Origin: CAWKDC01 sp964383495
GTDB lineage: Bacteria; Pseudomonadota; Gammaproteobacteria; JABCZS01
DNA: 15,269 bases
Direction: 5' to 3'
NCBI GenBank assembly: GCA_964383495.1
Contig: CAYLHG010000023.1
Span: forward strand, 1 to 15,269
Positions 1 to 6,830 of this stretch are shown here, in pieces. Each line of letters opens with the position of its first letter. Position 1 is the stretch's first letter. A model generated the notes under the pieces. That model searched no databases and was not told the origin of the DNA. It saw only the letters and a list, made by a program, of their open reading frames with translations. A program made the translations under genes and the position numbers.

Positions 1-906
1 CTGAATTCTCTCAATATGTTGTGTTTTACGATTATAAATCTCCGTAAAGAATTCTAAGAGCGCGTCGCTGGTTATTTGTTTGTTTAGAAATAATTTAATC
101 CCATAAAGTATATAATCGAAATAAGGCAAATGGTAGTCTAAAGCTATTTTTGTTTGTTCAGTGGTAATTGCATGACGCTGTATAATGTCTGCAATAGAAG
201 CAAATTGTTCAAGCTGTAATTCTTCGTAGAAGCTCACTGATTGCTCATCATTATCGTAGGTTGATACACTCGTAATAATTTGGCCAGGGTAAATTTCAAG
301 GTCATGCTTGATCAAAGGGAAGCTCATCATTCGCGCGTCTTTGCCTACTAAAATAGTTCCAAATAAGCACCCTGCAGTAACAAATTTTTTGATTTTTAAT
401 GAGCGTATCATATTAGCGCTGGAGGTTGCGGTCCAGGCATAGAGATACGCACCTTTAGGAGGTTCATTTGTCTGTGTGTTTTCTTGTACCACTATAGGGT
501 AAAAAATTTCTGCGCGTCTCGAAAGATTATGAAAGTATGGTAATGCATTAAAGCGAGCTGAATCTAAATTAAAAATTTTGCTTAATAATGCAACGGAACT
601 TCTTCCATCCTTGGGGATGGTTGGAACAACAGGTTCTTTAGTATTATTTAAGTCACCACTTGCTAAAGGGTCTTCGAACCGCATTACCCTCTCGCCTAAA
701 ATGAATGTTGGTTGCATGAGGGATGCTTTTTTAGATTCGATTTTCGCAGATGGACCCGCCAAAATAGGGACAATACCTATTTTTACTATGGAGCTAGTAA
801 GAACTTCTTTGCTGGTGCCTTTTAATAAACTTGTAACTTCAAAGCTGCGAAGCATGAGCTTATAGTCCTCTTTATTAGTGGGTAATTCCCCATCATAATG
901 ATACAT
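1..906 (-). CDS. Unrecognised protein, N-terminal 302 codons (cut by window edge)
   Basis: The frame starts at an ATG (906-904) and stays open for exactly 302 codons to base 1, so the C-terminus lies outside the window. It begins MYHYDGELPTNKEDYKLMLR. The sequence is mixed polar and hydrophobic, with no signal peptide, no obvious membrane segment and no motif I recognise. A few short hydrophobic stretches (around KIGIVPILAG and KKFVTAGCLFGTILVG) look like buried strands or helices rather than membrane spans. Codon use is AT-rich like its neighbours, and a stop-free run of this length argues that it is real. The start has a GGAG 18 nt upstream, which is too far for a normal ribosome binding site, and no alternative start codon fits between. 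Function unknown. It could be a lineage-specific or host-interaction protein, but nothing in the sequence shows that. Confidence 0.8.
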   Translation of the reverse strand, partial: MYHYDGELPTNKEDYKLMLRSFEVTSLLKGTSKEVLTSSIVKIGIVPILAGPSAKIESKKASLMQPTFILGERVMRFEDPLASGDLNNTKEPVVPTIPKDGRSSVALLSKIFNLDSARFNALPYFHNLSRRAEIFYPIVVQENTQTNEPPKGAYLYAWTATSSANMIRSLKIKKFVTAGCLFGTILVGKDARMMSFPLIKHDLEIYPGQIITSVSTYDNDEQSVSFYEELQLEQFASIADIIQRHAITTEQTKIALDYHLPYFDYILYGIKLFLNKQITSDALLEFFTEIYNRKTQHIERIQ

Positions 907-918
907 TCTTAACGTTGT

Positions 919-947
919 ATTATACTCCTTTTATAACGTTTAAGAAA
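919..947 (-). promoter_or_regulatory. Possible promoter close to the start of the 1-906 gene
   Basis: On the minus strand a perfect TATAAT (924-919) lies 12 nt before the ATG at 906, with only a weak -35 match (TTTCTT, 947-942) 17 bp upstream. If used, transcription would begin about 5-6 nt before the ATG, giving a nearly leaderless mRNA, which would explain the missing Shine-Dalgarno sequence. AACGTT occurs on both sides of the -10 box (911-916 and 935-940). This rests on the -10 match alone. Confidence 0.3.
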
Positions 948-1082
948 GCCATTCCGTGAGGAGTGTACCATATTTTTAAAAATGCAGCAATATATGACTG
1001 ACTTACTTATTTGGGAGCTATAATCCCATCCTTTTGATCACGCTTAATCAAGCATAGCTTAAAAAACGGTAAATTTTAAGGG

Positions 1083-1799
1083 TTAACCCACGCACCTCTT
1101 CTGCAACTCCACCAACTCCTTAATCCCACCTTTTGCCACTTCGATCATCTTATTTAATTGCTCCATATCAAAAGGTTGCGCTTCGGCCGTGCCTTGAACC
1201 TCAATAAATGTGCCCTGTTCAGTCATCACCACATTCATATCCGTTTCAGCGCCTTTATCTTCCGTATATTCTAAATCCAGCACAACTTCGCCCTGGCAAA
1301 TGCCCACAGACACTGCTGCCACCCATTGCGTAAAAGGGTTGGAGGATAGCACGCCCAGCTGGCGCAGGCTATTCACGGCGTCATATAAGGCAATAGTGCC
1401 GCCCGTAATGGCGGCAGTACGAGTACCGCCATCGGCTTGAAGGACGTCACAGTCAATGACAATGGTGTTTTCACCTAATGCCTTTAAATCCACCGCAGCG
1501 CGAAGACTACGTGAAATCAGCCGTTGAATTTCTAGCGTACGGCCAGATAACTTGCCCTTTGCCGCTTCCCGTTCGGTACGTTCATGCGTGGCACGAGGCA
1601 GCATGGAATATTCTGCTGTTACCCATCCTTGGCCCGTGCCTTTCAAAAACCGTGGTACTTGGCCAGGTTGTATACTGGCATTGCACAACACGCGTGTGTT
1701 GCCAAACTCCACTAAAACAGAGCCTTCTGCATAGCGCGTATAGCCACGCGTAAATTTAATAGGGCGAAGGGCATGAGGAGCTCTGTTATTGGGGCGCAT
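1083..1799 (-). CDS. rph: Ribonuclease PH
   Basis: RNase PH is a phosphorolytic 3'-to-5' exoribonuclease that trims nucleotides after the CCA end of tRNA precursors, using phosphate and releasing nucleoside diphosphates; the family forms a hexameric ring. At 238 aa it matches the usual family length (about 238). It shows the family N-terminus MRPNNRAPHALRPI, the GRTLEIQRLISRSLRA segment around residues 87-102, and the active-site region DCDVLQADGGTRTAAITGG around residues 115-133. The ATG at 1799 is preceded by TAGGAT, a moderate ribosome binding site. The gene is transcribed divergently from yicC with 69 bp between them, a common arrangement in gammaproteobacteria. The reading frame looks intact. 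Since the tRNA-Lys gene in this window does not encode CCA, 3' trimming before CCA addition must occur here, but that this enzyme does it is only inference. Confidence 0.97.
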   Translation of the reverse strand: MRPNNRAPHALRPIKFTRGYTRYAEGSVLVEFGNTRVLCNASIQPGQVPRFLKGTGQGWVTAEYSMLPRATHERTEREAAKGKLSGRTLEIQRLISRSLRAAVDLKALGENTIVIDCDVLQADGGTRTAAITGGTIALYDAVNSLRQLGVLSSNPFTQWVAAVSVGICQGEVVLDLEYTEDKGAETDMNVVMTEQGTFIEVQGTAEAQPFDMEQLNKMIEVAKGGIKELVELQKRCVG

Positions 1800-1868
1800 A
1801 ATTAGTGGTCAATCCTAGTTGTTAAAAGGTGTATACTGTACCCTATTTCAAGGGACAGGGGGGATATT

Positions 1869-2744
1869 ATGCCACATTTACCCGTGACGAGTATGACAGG
1901 GTTTGCTCGCATTGAGCATGCGGGAGTCTGGGGAACATTAACGTATGAGGTTCGTACTGTTAATCATCGTTATTTAGATATTAATTTGAGATTGCCAGAA
2001 GTCTTGCGTGCGTTAGAAGTAGACACGCGAGATCGTCTTCGCCAAGCTTTATCGCGTGGGAAAGTGGATTTGTTTGTGCATTTTTATCCTAGCGGTGAAG
2101 TAGCTCATATGGCGGTGGATGAAGGGGTTGCAAAATCGTATGTGAATGCATTAATGAAAGTGAAAGCATTTATTCCGCAGGATGTCCAAATTAATTTATG
2201 CGATGTGTTAGCAGCGCCTGGTGTGCTAGCGCACACACAAGTAGATTTAAGTATATTAACGCAGCCTTTTATGGAAGGCTTAGAAAAATTATTGGTAGCA
2301 TTACAATCCATGCGTGAGCGCGAAGGTGCAGGTATAAAAAATTTTTTACAAGCACGTTGTGCTGCGATTGCAGAGCAAGTATCATTGCTAAAGCCACATT
2401 TGAATGAAATGTTGCAATCTGCACGAGATAAATTAATGCAACGGTTAGCGCACGCGTCTGTGGCAAGTGATGCAAACCGTATTGAGCAAGAATTAGTATT
2501 ATGGGCAAGTCGTGCTGATGTAGCAGAAGAAATGGATCGATTATTGGCGCATGTTTCAGCGGTGAATGCAGCTTTAGAAGAAGGGGGGGCAGTGGGTCGT
2601 CGCTTAGATTTTTTGATGCAAGAATTAAATCGAGAAGCGAATACGCTGAGTAGCAAATCTCAATCTTTAACATCGACAAATGCAGCTGTGGAAATGAAAG
2701 TGTTAATCGAGCAAATGCGAGAGCAAGTGCAAAATATTGAATAA
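1869..2744 (+). CDS. yicC: YicC/YloC family endoribonuclease
   Basis: A 291-aa member of the YicC/YloC family, which is reported to cleave RNA and, in E. coli, to promote decay of the small RNA RyhB. The N-terminal YicC domain starts with the typical TSMTGFAR motif (residues 7-14) followed by EVRTVNHRYLDINLRLPE. The C-terminal DUF1732 domain carries EEMDRLLAHV and GRRLDFLMQELNREANTLSSKS, with the final EMKVLIEQMREQVQNIE. Length fits the family (about 287-295 aa). The ATG at 1869 has a strong G-rich ribosome binding site (GGGGGG) 6 nt upstream. A TATACT at 1832-1837 may be the -10 box, with no convincing -35. It ends 16 nt before gmk, so the two are probably one operon, as in many bacteria. 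Confidence 0.95.
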   Translation: MPHLPVTSMTGFARIEHAGVWGTLTYEVRTVNHRYLDINLRLPEVLRALEVDTRDRLRQALSRGKVDLFVHFYPSGEVAHMAVDEGVAKSYVNALMKVKAFIPQDVQINLCDVLAAPGVLAHTQVDLSILTQPFMEGLEKLLVALQSMREREGAGIKNFLQARCAAIAEQVSLLKPHLNEMLQSARDKLMQRLAHASVASDANRIEQELVLWASRADVAEEMDRLLAHVSAVNAALEEGGAVGRRLDFLMQELNREANTLSSKSQSLTSTNAAVEMKVLIEQMREQVQNIE

Positions 2745-2760
2745 TATTGTGAGGTGAAAG

Positions 2761-3357
2761 GTGTCACAATTATACATTGTAGCCGCTCCTTCGGGCGCAG
2801 GTAAAACAAGCTTGGTATCAGCGTTGGTAAAGGCCGTGCCAGATATTCAAGTGTCTATTTCTCATACAACGCGGGCTAAACGTCCGAATGAAACGGAAGG
2901 CACCAATTATTTTTTTATTGATGAACCAACGTTTCAAAACATGCGCGCGCAGGGTGATTTTTTAGAAAGTGCCACAGTATTTCATTATCATTATGGAACG
3001 AGTAAAGAGTGGGTGTTAAAAACACTGAACAAAAACATCGATGTTATTTTAGAAATTGATTGGCAAGGTGCGCAGATCATTAAAAAATTGATACCAGCTG
3101 CGATAGGCATTTTTATTATGCCACCTTCATTAGCAATCTTAGAGGCGCGTTTGCGGGGTAGGCAGTCTGATTCACCAGAAGTAATTGCAGAGCGCCTGGC
3201 TGAAGCAGCTGCAGAAATATCGCATTATGCTGAATTTGATTACCTAGTAGTGAACGATGATTTTAATGAAGCCCTAGAAGCCTTGAAAGCGATTGTGCAT
3301 GCCGCGCGGCACCGCACTGCTGTGATGGAGAGGAAGCTTGGGCGCGTAGGAGCTTAG
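2761..3357 (+). CDS. gmk: Guanylate kinase
   Basis: Guanylate kinase transfers phosphate from ATP to GMP to give GDP, an essential step of cytosolic purine nucleotide supply. The 198-aa protein has the P-loop APSGAGKTSLV near residues 9-19, the GMP-binding segment SHTTRAKRPNETEGTNYFF, the DVILEIDWQGAQ segment, and the lid region LEARLRGRQSDSPEVIAERL. Length is typical, slightly short of E. coli Gmk (207). The start is GTG at 2761 with GAGGTGAAAG just upstream; the protein begins SQLYIVAAPSGAGK, which fits the family N-terminus, so no other start is needed. It probably shares a transcript with yicC. In many gammaproteobacteria rpoZ and spoT follow directly, whereas here about 8 kb of accessory DNA intervenes. 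Confidence 0.97.
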   Translation: MSQLYIVAAPSGAGKTSLVSALVKAVPDIQVSISHTTRAKRPNETEGTNYFFIDEPTFQNMRAQGDFLESATVFHYHYGTSKEWVLKTLNKNIDVILEIDWQGAQIIKKLIPAAIGIFIMPPSLAILEARLRGRQSDSPEVIAERLAEAAAEISHYAEFDYLVVNDDFNEALEALKAIVHAARHRTAVMERKLGRVGA

Positions 3358-3360
3358 GCT

Positions 3361-3413
3361 TTAAAAGAACCGGTTCTTTTGCGCGGCTACCCATTAAAAG
3401 AACCGGTTCTTTT
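3361..3413. repeat. Two identical copies of an 18-bp perfect palindrome
   Basis: AAAAGAACCGGTTCTTTT occurs at 3363-3380 and again at 3396-3413, within 21-bp identical units (TT before and G after) 33 bp apart, close to three helical turns. The second copy ends 1 bp before the -35 box of the promoter at 3415-3443, putting the centres near -45 and -78 of the predicted start. The layout is what one expects of paired operators for a dimeric regulator; the central CCGG within AACCGGTT resembles some LacI-family sites, but the regulator is not identifiable here. The first copy starts 5 bp after the gmk stop and could instead form a weak hairpin with a short T-tract. Confidence 0.85.
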
Positions 3414-3414
3414 G

Positions 3415-3443
3415 TTGATTTCCTCACAAAGCGACCCTATAAT
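3415..3443 (+). promoter_or_regulatory. Sigma70-type promoter of the DUF4143 ATPase gene
   Basis: TTGATT (3415-3420), a 17-bp spacer and a perfect TATAAT (3438-3443). This is the best promoter match in the window. The expected transcription start is near 3450, inside a small palindrome CTCTATAGAG (3445-3454). That gives a leader of only about 18 nt, containing the GAGGAG ribosome binding site (3456-3461) before the GTG at 3468. Confidence 0.75.
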
Positions 3444-3467
3444 GCTCTATAGAGTGAGGAGCAATAG

Positions 3468-4841
3468 GTGTTTATCCCAAGAACTGCAAACCGGTATTTG
3501 GCTGATTGGCTCAATTCCCCCATACGCAAACCGTTAGTGATTCGGGGCGCGCGCCAGGTTGGCAAGACTGCTTTAGTGAGGGAATTTGCCAAGGCCCAAG
3601 GAAGACGCTTAGTTGAAATCAATTTCGAGCGCAGGCCTGCTTTAGCTGCACTTTTCCAGTCTTCTGATCCTAAAGATATTATTTTACGTTTGGCCTCTGC
3701 GCTTGATGAAACAATTCATCCTGAGGAAAGCATTCTTTTATTAGATGAGATACAAGTAGAGCCCACATTGTTGGCGCAATTACGGTGGTTTGCGGAGGAA
3801 ATGCCAGAACTTCCCGTTATCGCGGCCGGGTCATTATTAGAATTTGTGTTAAATGATCATACTTTTAGTATGCCTGTGGGGCGCATTAACTATTTACACC
3901 TAGAGCCCTTGTCATTTGAAGAATTTCTTACTGCTGTGGGGGCCGGGCCAAGCCGAGAATGGTTAACGCAATTTACGTGGGATCAAACAATACCTGAAGT
4001 ATTGCATCAAAAATATTTGGGGTTGTTAAAAGAGTATACGATCATTGGTGGCATGCCTGCAGCAGTATCGAGTTGGGCTTCTTCACGTGCTTTGGATCAA
4101 GTAAATCAAATTCATCATGAATTACTTGCAACTTACCGTGATGATTTTACTAAATATGCAGGTAGAATTCCCACCCTTCGTTTACAAAAAGCATTAGGCG
4201 CCGTTCCTAAGATGTTGGGTGAAAAATGCATTTATTCGCGTTTTAATATGGATGCTTCTTCTCTGCAAGTAAAGCGCGCATTAGATTTATTAACACAAGC
4301 CAGACTAATTCATCGTGTATATCACGTGAGTGGAAATGGCGTGTCATTGGCGGCTGAAATCAAGGAAAAAATATTTAAAACAATTTTTATTGATGTAGGT
4401 TTATGTTGTGCTTCTTTAGGATTACGTTTGAATGAAATAGAAAGCGCCTCTGATCTTTTGATGATTAATCGTGGAGGTATCGCAGAGCAATTGGTAGGGC
4501 AAGCGTTAAGAACATTGGAGCCTTTTTATATTGAACCGCAATTATATTATTGGGTCCGTGAAGAAAAGGGTTCCAATGCTGAAATCGATTATTTAATGCA
4601 GTACCATGATCAAGTTATTCCCATTGAAGTAAAATCAGGCAGTAACGGCGGTCTTAAATCGCTACATTTATTTATGTCACTAAAAAAATCCACGCGGGCT
4701 GTGCGGATTTCTACTGATTTTCCGAGCCAAACACTTATCAATATCAAACTATTCGATGGTACTGCTGTGAGTTATCCTCTCTATACTGTACCATTGTATT
4801 TGGCAGGGCAATTGCATAGATTGTTATCAGATGGGAAATAA
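3468..4841 (+). CDS. AAA_14 / DUF4143 ATP-binding protein
   Basis: A 457-aa ATPase of the AAA_14-DUF4143 type, widespread in bacteria and archaea and often horizontally spread; its cellular role is not established. The N-terminal P-loop domain has Walker A GARQVGKT (residues 27-34), Walker B ILLLDEIQ (89-96) and a sensor-like VIAAGSLLEF (117-126). A linker with IIGGMPAAV (192-200) follows. The C-terminal DUF4143 part ends in a restriction-endonuclease-like signature: E340 in GIAEQLVGQAL, EIDYL (372-376) and IEVKSG (386-391), matching the E...D...ExK pattern of PD-(D/E)XK folds. The start is GTG at 3468, chosen for GAGGAG 6 nt upstream. It has its own strong promoter behind twin palindromes, so it is probably a single, regulated gene. 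It lies where rpoZ would be expected after gmk, suggesting acquisition. Confidence 0.9.
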   Translation: MFIPRTANRYLADWLNSPIRKPLVIRGARQVGKTALVREFAKAQGRRLVEINFERRPALAALFQSSDPKDIILRLASALDETIHPEESILLLDEIQVEPTLLAQLRWFAEEMPELPVIAAGSLLEFVLNDHTFSMPVGRINYLHLEPLSFEEFLTAVGAGPSREWLTQFTWDQTIPEVLHQKYLGLLKEYTIIGGMPAAVSSWASSRALDQVNQIHHELLATYRDDFTKYAGRIPTLRLQKALGAVPKMLGEKCIYSRFNMDASSLQVKRALDLLTQARLIHRVYHVSGNGVSLAAEIKEKIFKTIFIDVGLCCASLGLRLNEIESASDLLMINRGGIAEQLVGQALRTLEPFYIEPQLYYWVREEKGSNAEIDYLMQYHDQVIPIEVKSGSNGGLKSLHLFMSLKKSTRAVRISTDFPSQTLINIKLFDGTAVSYPLYTVPLYLAGQLHRLLSDGK

Positions 4842-4870
4842 GCAGCTTCGAGTGCTGATGGCTCTAGTTT

Positions 4871-4908
4871 TTATCGGGCTCGCTGGGTTACTTGTTAGGA
4901 CCCGATAA
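4871..4908. repeat. 8-bp inverted repeat after the ATPase gene
   Basis: TTATCGGG (4871-4878) and CCCGATAA (4901-4908) are perfect complements around a 22-nt loop, 29 bp past the ATPase stop. It could be a weak terminator for that gene, but there is no T-run after the stem. A shorter TGCCTC/GAGGCA pair (4920-4925 and 4949-4954) follows before the protease gene. Confidence 0.4.
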
Positions 4909-4973
4909 GTTGTGTTATCTGCCTCTATGTGGCAAGCTTACCAATAATGAGGCAAATCGAATGAGGAAATTCT

Positions 4974-5855
4974 ATGCTATTTGGTAATCCTCCAATCATG
5001 TTGCCTTACATCACCCTGGCAATGCTAGTGGTTGGCTTGTTTTTAATTCGCCCTCAAAAAACAATCGGCATTTTGATTGCCTTTCAGTTACTTCTTGCTT
5101 TTGCTTATGGGTTGATAGAGCCTATTGGAATACTAGCGATGGTTGTGTTTTGGGGGTTGTGTGAGTTCCATTGGCGAAGACCTGCGCAAAAGCAATGGAT
5201 TGGGTTTGTTCGGTTTGTTTTTATTATGCTGTTTGCATTGGCGTTTGCGAATCATATAATTCCAGGATTTAATAATCTAAAAGTATTTGACACAATTCAG
5301 TTTTCATCTCTATCTTCGCCTTTCACCATGTATTTGAACATTGATAAAACGATGGCTGCTGTGATTCTTTTGGCGTCAAGTCGAATGTTGTTTATCAATA
5401 AGCATGCTTTTGGATATAAATCCACATTCGTTTGTATCAAAGTAGCTGTGCTTTGCGTAGTGACATTGATGTCGCTAGCAATGCTGAGTGGTTATATTAC
5501 CTACGATCCAAAATTGCCAGAGGGTGCCTGGTTATGGATGCTTAATAATCTCTTGTTTGTATGCTTTGCCGAAGAAGTCATTTTTCGTGGTATGGTGCAA
5601 GATCATTTAACTAAGTTTTTTCATCGCTGTAGTATTCCATCCTTTGTTTCGATCATCATTGCGTCTTTCTTGTTTGCCACGACATTATTGGGCCATCTGC
5701 AAGGAGGATTAAGTTATATCGGATTTGTCATCATCGCGGGGCTATTTTACGGGTATGCTTATGAAAAAACGCAGCGGCTAGAGGCTGCCATGGGTGTACA
5801 CTTTGTAATGAACCTTTGCCACTTTCTGCTTTTTACATACCCGATGGTTGTATGA
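4974..5855 (+). CDS. CPBP family intramembrane metalloprotease
   Basis: A 293-aa, strongly hydrophobic protein with about eight predicted membrane segments in the inner membrane. It carries the three motifs of the CPBP (CAAX protease and bacteriocin-processing, Abi/Rce1-like) family: EExxxR as EEVIFR (residues 200-205), a histidine after the next helix (FATTLLGH, H241), and HxxxN as HFVMN (276-280). The glutamates and histidines are the expected catalytic set, so the enzyme should be active. Substrates of bacterial members are mostly unknown; some give bacteriocin self-immunity or process peptides, and none is implied here. The ATG at 4974 has GAGGAA 6 nt upstream. It stands alone between the ATPase and the tRNA remnant, part of the accessory block splitting gmk from rpoZ. 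Confidence 0.9.
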   Translation: MLFGNPPIMLPYITLAMLVVGLFLIRPQKTIGILIAFQLLLAFAYGLIEPIGILAMVVFWGLCEFHWRRPAQKQWIGFVRFVFIMLFALAFANHIIPGFNNLKVFDTIQFSSLSSPFTMYLNIDKTMAAVILLASSRMLFINKHAFGYKSTFVCIKVAVLCVVTLMSLAMLSGYITYDPKLPEGAWLWMLNNLLFVCFAEEVIFRGMVQDHLTKFFHRCSIPSFVSIIIASFLFATTLLGHLQGGLSYIGFVIIAGLFYGYAYEKTQRLEAAMGVHFVMNLCHFLLFTYPMVV

Positions 5856-5982
5856 ATCAGCACTCGAGATCGCTGTTAGGTCTGATAGACTAATTTACCT
5901 TTATTGATGAGGATACAAGGTGATTGTTGTTGGATGTTATTTGTGAGTACCCTGCAATGGATCGGGGGCAGGCTAAAAGCCT
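5856..5982. other. Non-coding stretch left of the element, with the original tRNA 3' flank
   Basis: No gene is visible between the protease stop and the left att repeat. Reading the minus strand away from the tRNA remnant, the first feature is a small hairpin, AGGCT-TTT-AGCCT (complement of 5970-5982). Before the element inserted, this DNA followed the tRNA-Lys 3' end, so the hairpin may have been its terminator or processing signal. GTTATTTGTGAGT (5936-5948) recurs exactly at 11155-11167 inside the element. Confidence 0.5.
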
Positions 5983-6029
5983 TATGGGCCGTGTTGGGAT
6001 CGAACCAACGACCAGCGGATTAAGAGTCC
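5983..6029. repeat. Left attachment site: 47-bp direct repeat with tRNA-Lys 3' part
   Basis: These 47 bases are identical to 11231-11277 and in the same orientation. Bases 5985-6029 are, on the minus strand, the last 45 nt of tRNA-Lys (from position 29 in the anticodon stem to the discriminator base); 5983-5984 are two bases beyond. The rest of the tRNA is missing here, so this is a truncated copy left by site-specific integration, not a working tRNA. GGGCAGG (5966-5972) and CCTGCCC (6028-6034) form an inverted pair around it. Confidence 0.93.
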
Positions 6030-6264
6030 TGCCCAGGCAATATTTTACGATAACTAATGACAAATAACAACAATTAAATCATTAAGTTATAAGTTTTTAT
6101 TTTTCGCTCGTCGTTATGTGTGTTGCTCAAGTATTATGACTTGATGTCCCGCTAATGTCCCACAGGCATATTACATCACGCTTCTAGTTTTACAATCAGA
6201 TTATTGATACCATACAGCTTAGTAAATCAATATACCTTCCCTCAGCAGTTACAGGAAGCTTATC
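6030..6264. other. Left-end non-coding region of the element with paired TGTCCC boxes
   Basis: No gene is visible. TGTCCC occurs at 6145-6150 and 6156-6161, the same orientation 11 bp apart, in the context TGTCCCGCTAATGTCCCA. The matching pair near the right end is TGTCCCACCAGTGTCCCA (11167-11184). This is a candidate integrase arm-binding or excisionase site, 116 bp from the left core. GTTATTTGTC on the minus strand (6068-6059) resembles the GTTATTTGTG boxes around the other junction. The lipoprotein gene's promoter must also lie here, but I see no convincing -35/-10 pair. Confidence 0.55.
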
Positions 6265-6570
6265 ATGACAAAATCTATTTGGGCCCTGGCAAGCTTTATC
6301 CTCCTCAATGGATGCACAACGAACATCCAACCTGTAGCAACTGGAGGTAGTAAAGCAGATGGCACTATAGTGCTATCCTACGAATATGGTGCATTTCAAA
6401 AACCTGTGGTTGATTGGACTGGGGCAGATACACAAGCAAGCGAGAGGTGCAGAGCCTGGGGCTATAAATCTGCTGAAGCATTTGGCGGTCTTCAAAACTA
6501 TTGCTTGGCCCACAACAGCTACGGCACTTGCGTTAGGTTCCGAGTCAATATTCCCTACCAATGCATCTAA
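6265..6570 (+). CDS. YecR-like lipoprotein
   Basis: A 101-aa predicted lipoprotein. The N-terminus MTKSIWALASFILLNGC is a lipoprotein signal peptide with lipobox LLNGC, placing the acylated cysteine at residue 17. The mature part, with TGGSKADGTIVLSYEYG, PVVDW and four further cysteines (C62, C80, C89 and C100 by my count), matches my memory of the YecR-like lipoprotein family. E. coli yecR is a flagellar-regulon gene of unknown function, and nothing here links this copy to flagella. The ATG at 6265 follows AGGA about 9 nt upstream. It is the only element gene on the plus strand and lies next to the left att site, the typical place for cargo. It converges with the 76-aa gene, whose stop is 29 bp away; no terminator is visible between them. 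Confidence 0.8.
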   Translation: MTKSIWALASFILLNGCTTNIQPVATGGSKADGTIVLSYEYGAFQKPVVDWTGADTQASERCRAWGYKSAEAFGGLQNYCLAHNSYGTCVRFRVNIPYQCI

Positions 6571-6599
6571 AACAACTGCATTACACGTTATTTTAGACA

Positions 6600-6830
6600 T
6601 TATAGATTCAGATCTATTTCGCGCAAAACCTTCCTGCATCGAGCCAATATGCGGCGTGCCCTCACTAGATCAGCCGTGAATAACCCTGATTTCAAGGCGT
6701 TCCCACTGGCTATGGCCCGGCCTTCAGGCGTCCGAGGACCTGTGGAGTGGGACCAAATCTGCCTCTCTTGTGTCAGCTTGGATTGATGCGCCCGTTGCTC
6801 TGCCGTCCAGCGCCTCTGCCCTTGCTTCAT
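6600..6830 (-). CDS. Small conserved protein with STGPRTPEGRA motif
   Basis: A 76-aa basic protein. It contains RRWTAEQRAHQSKL (residues 6-19) and STGPRTPEGRAIASGNALKSG (29-49), a motif I recognise from many short bacterial proteins (usually seen as TGPxTPEGKAxSxxNAxKxG), whose function is unknown. The start at 6830 is well supported: GGAGG lies 9 nt upstream on the minus strand. That start lies inside the preceding 212-aa gene, giving a 107-bp overlap in another frame, with the ribosome binding site also inside that gene, so translation is probably coupled. It is the last gene of the leftward element operon. The basic charge would suit nucleic-acid binding, but that is only a guess. Confidence 0.75.
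   Translation of the reverse strand: MKQGQRRWTAEQRAHQSKLTQERQIWSHSTGPRTPEGRAIASGNALKSGLFTADLVRARRILARCRKVLREIDLNL

Noticed and set aside
578..865. Plus-strand frame of 95 codons
   Set aside because: It lies opposite the long minus-strand frame 1-906, has no ribosome binding site and no recognisable content.
4842..4973. Riboswitch before the membrane protease gene
   Set aside because: Only short isolated inverted repeats are seen, with no conserved riboswitch core that I recognise.
5985..6029. Second tRNA gene at the left junction
   Set aside because: Only the 3' 45 nt of tRNA-Lys are present; the acceptor 5' strand, D arm and half of the anticodon stem are missing.
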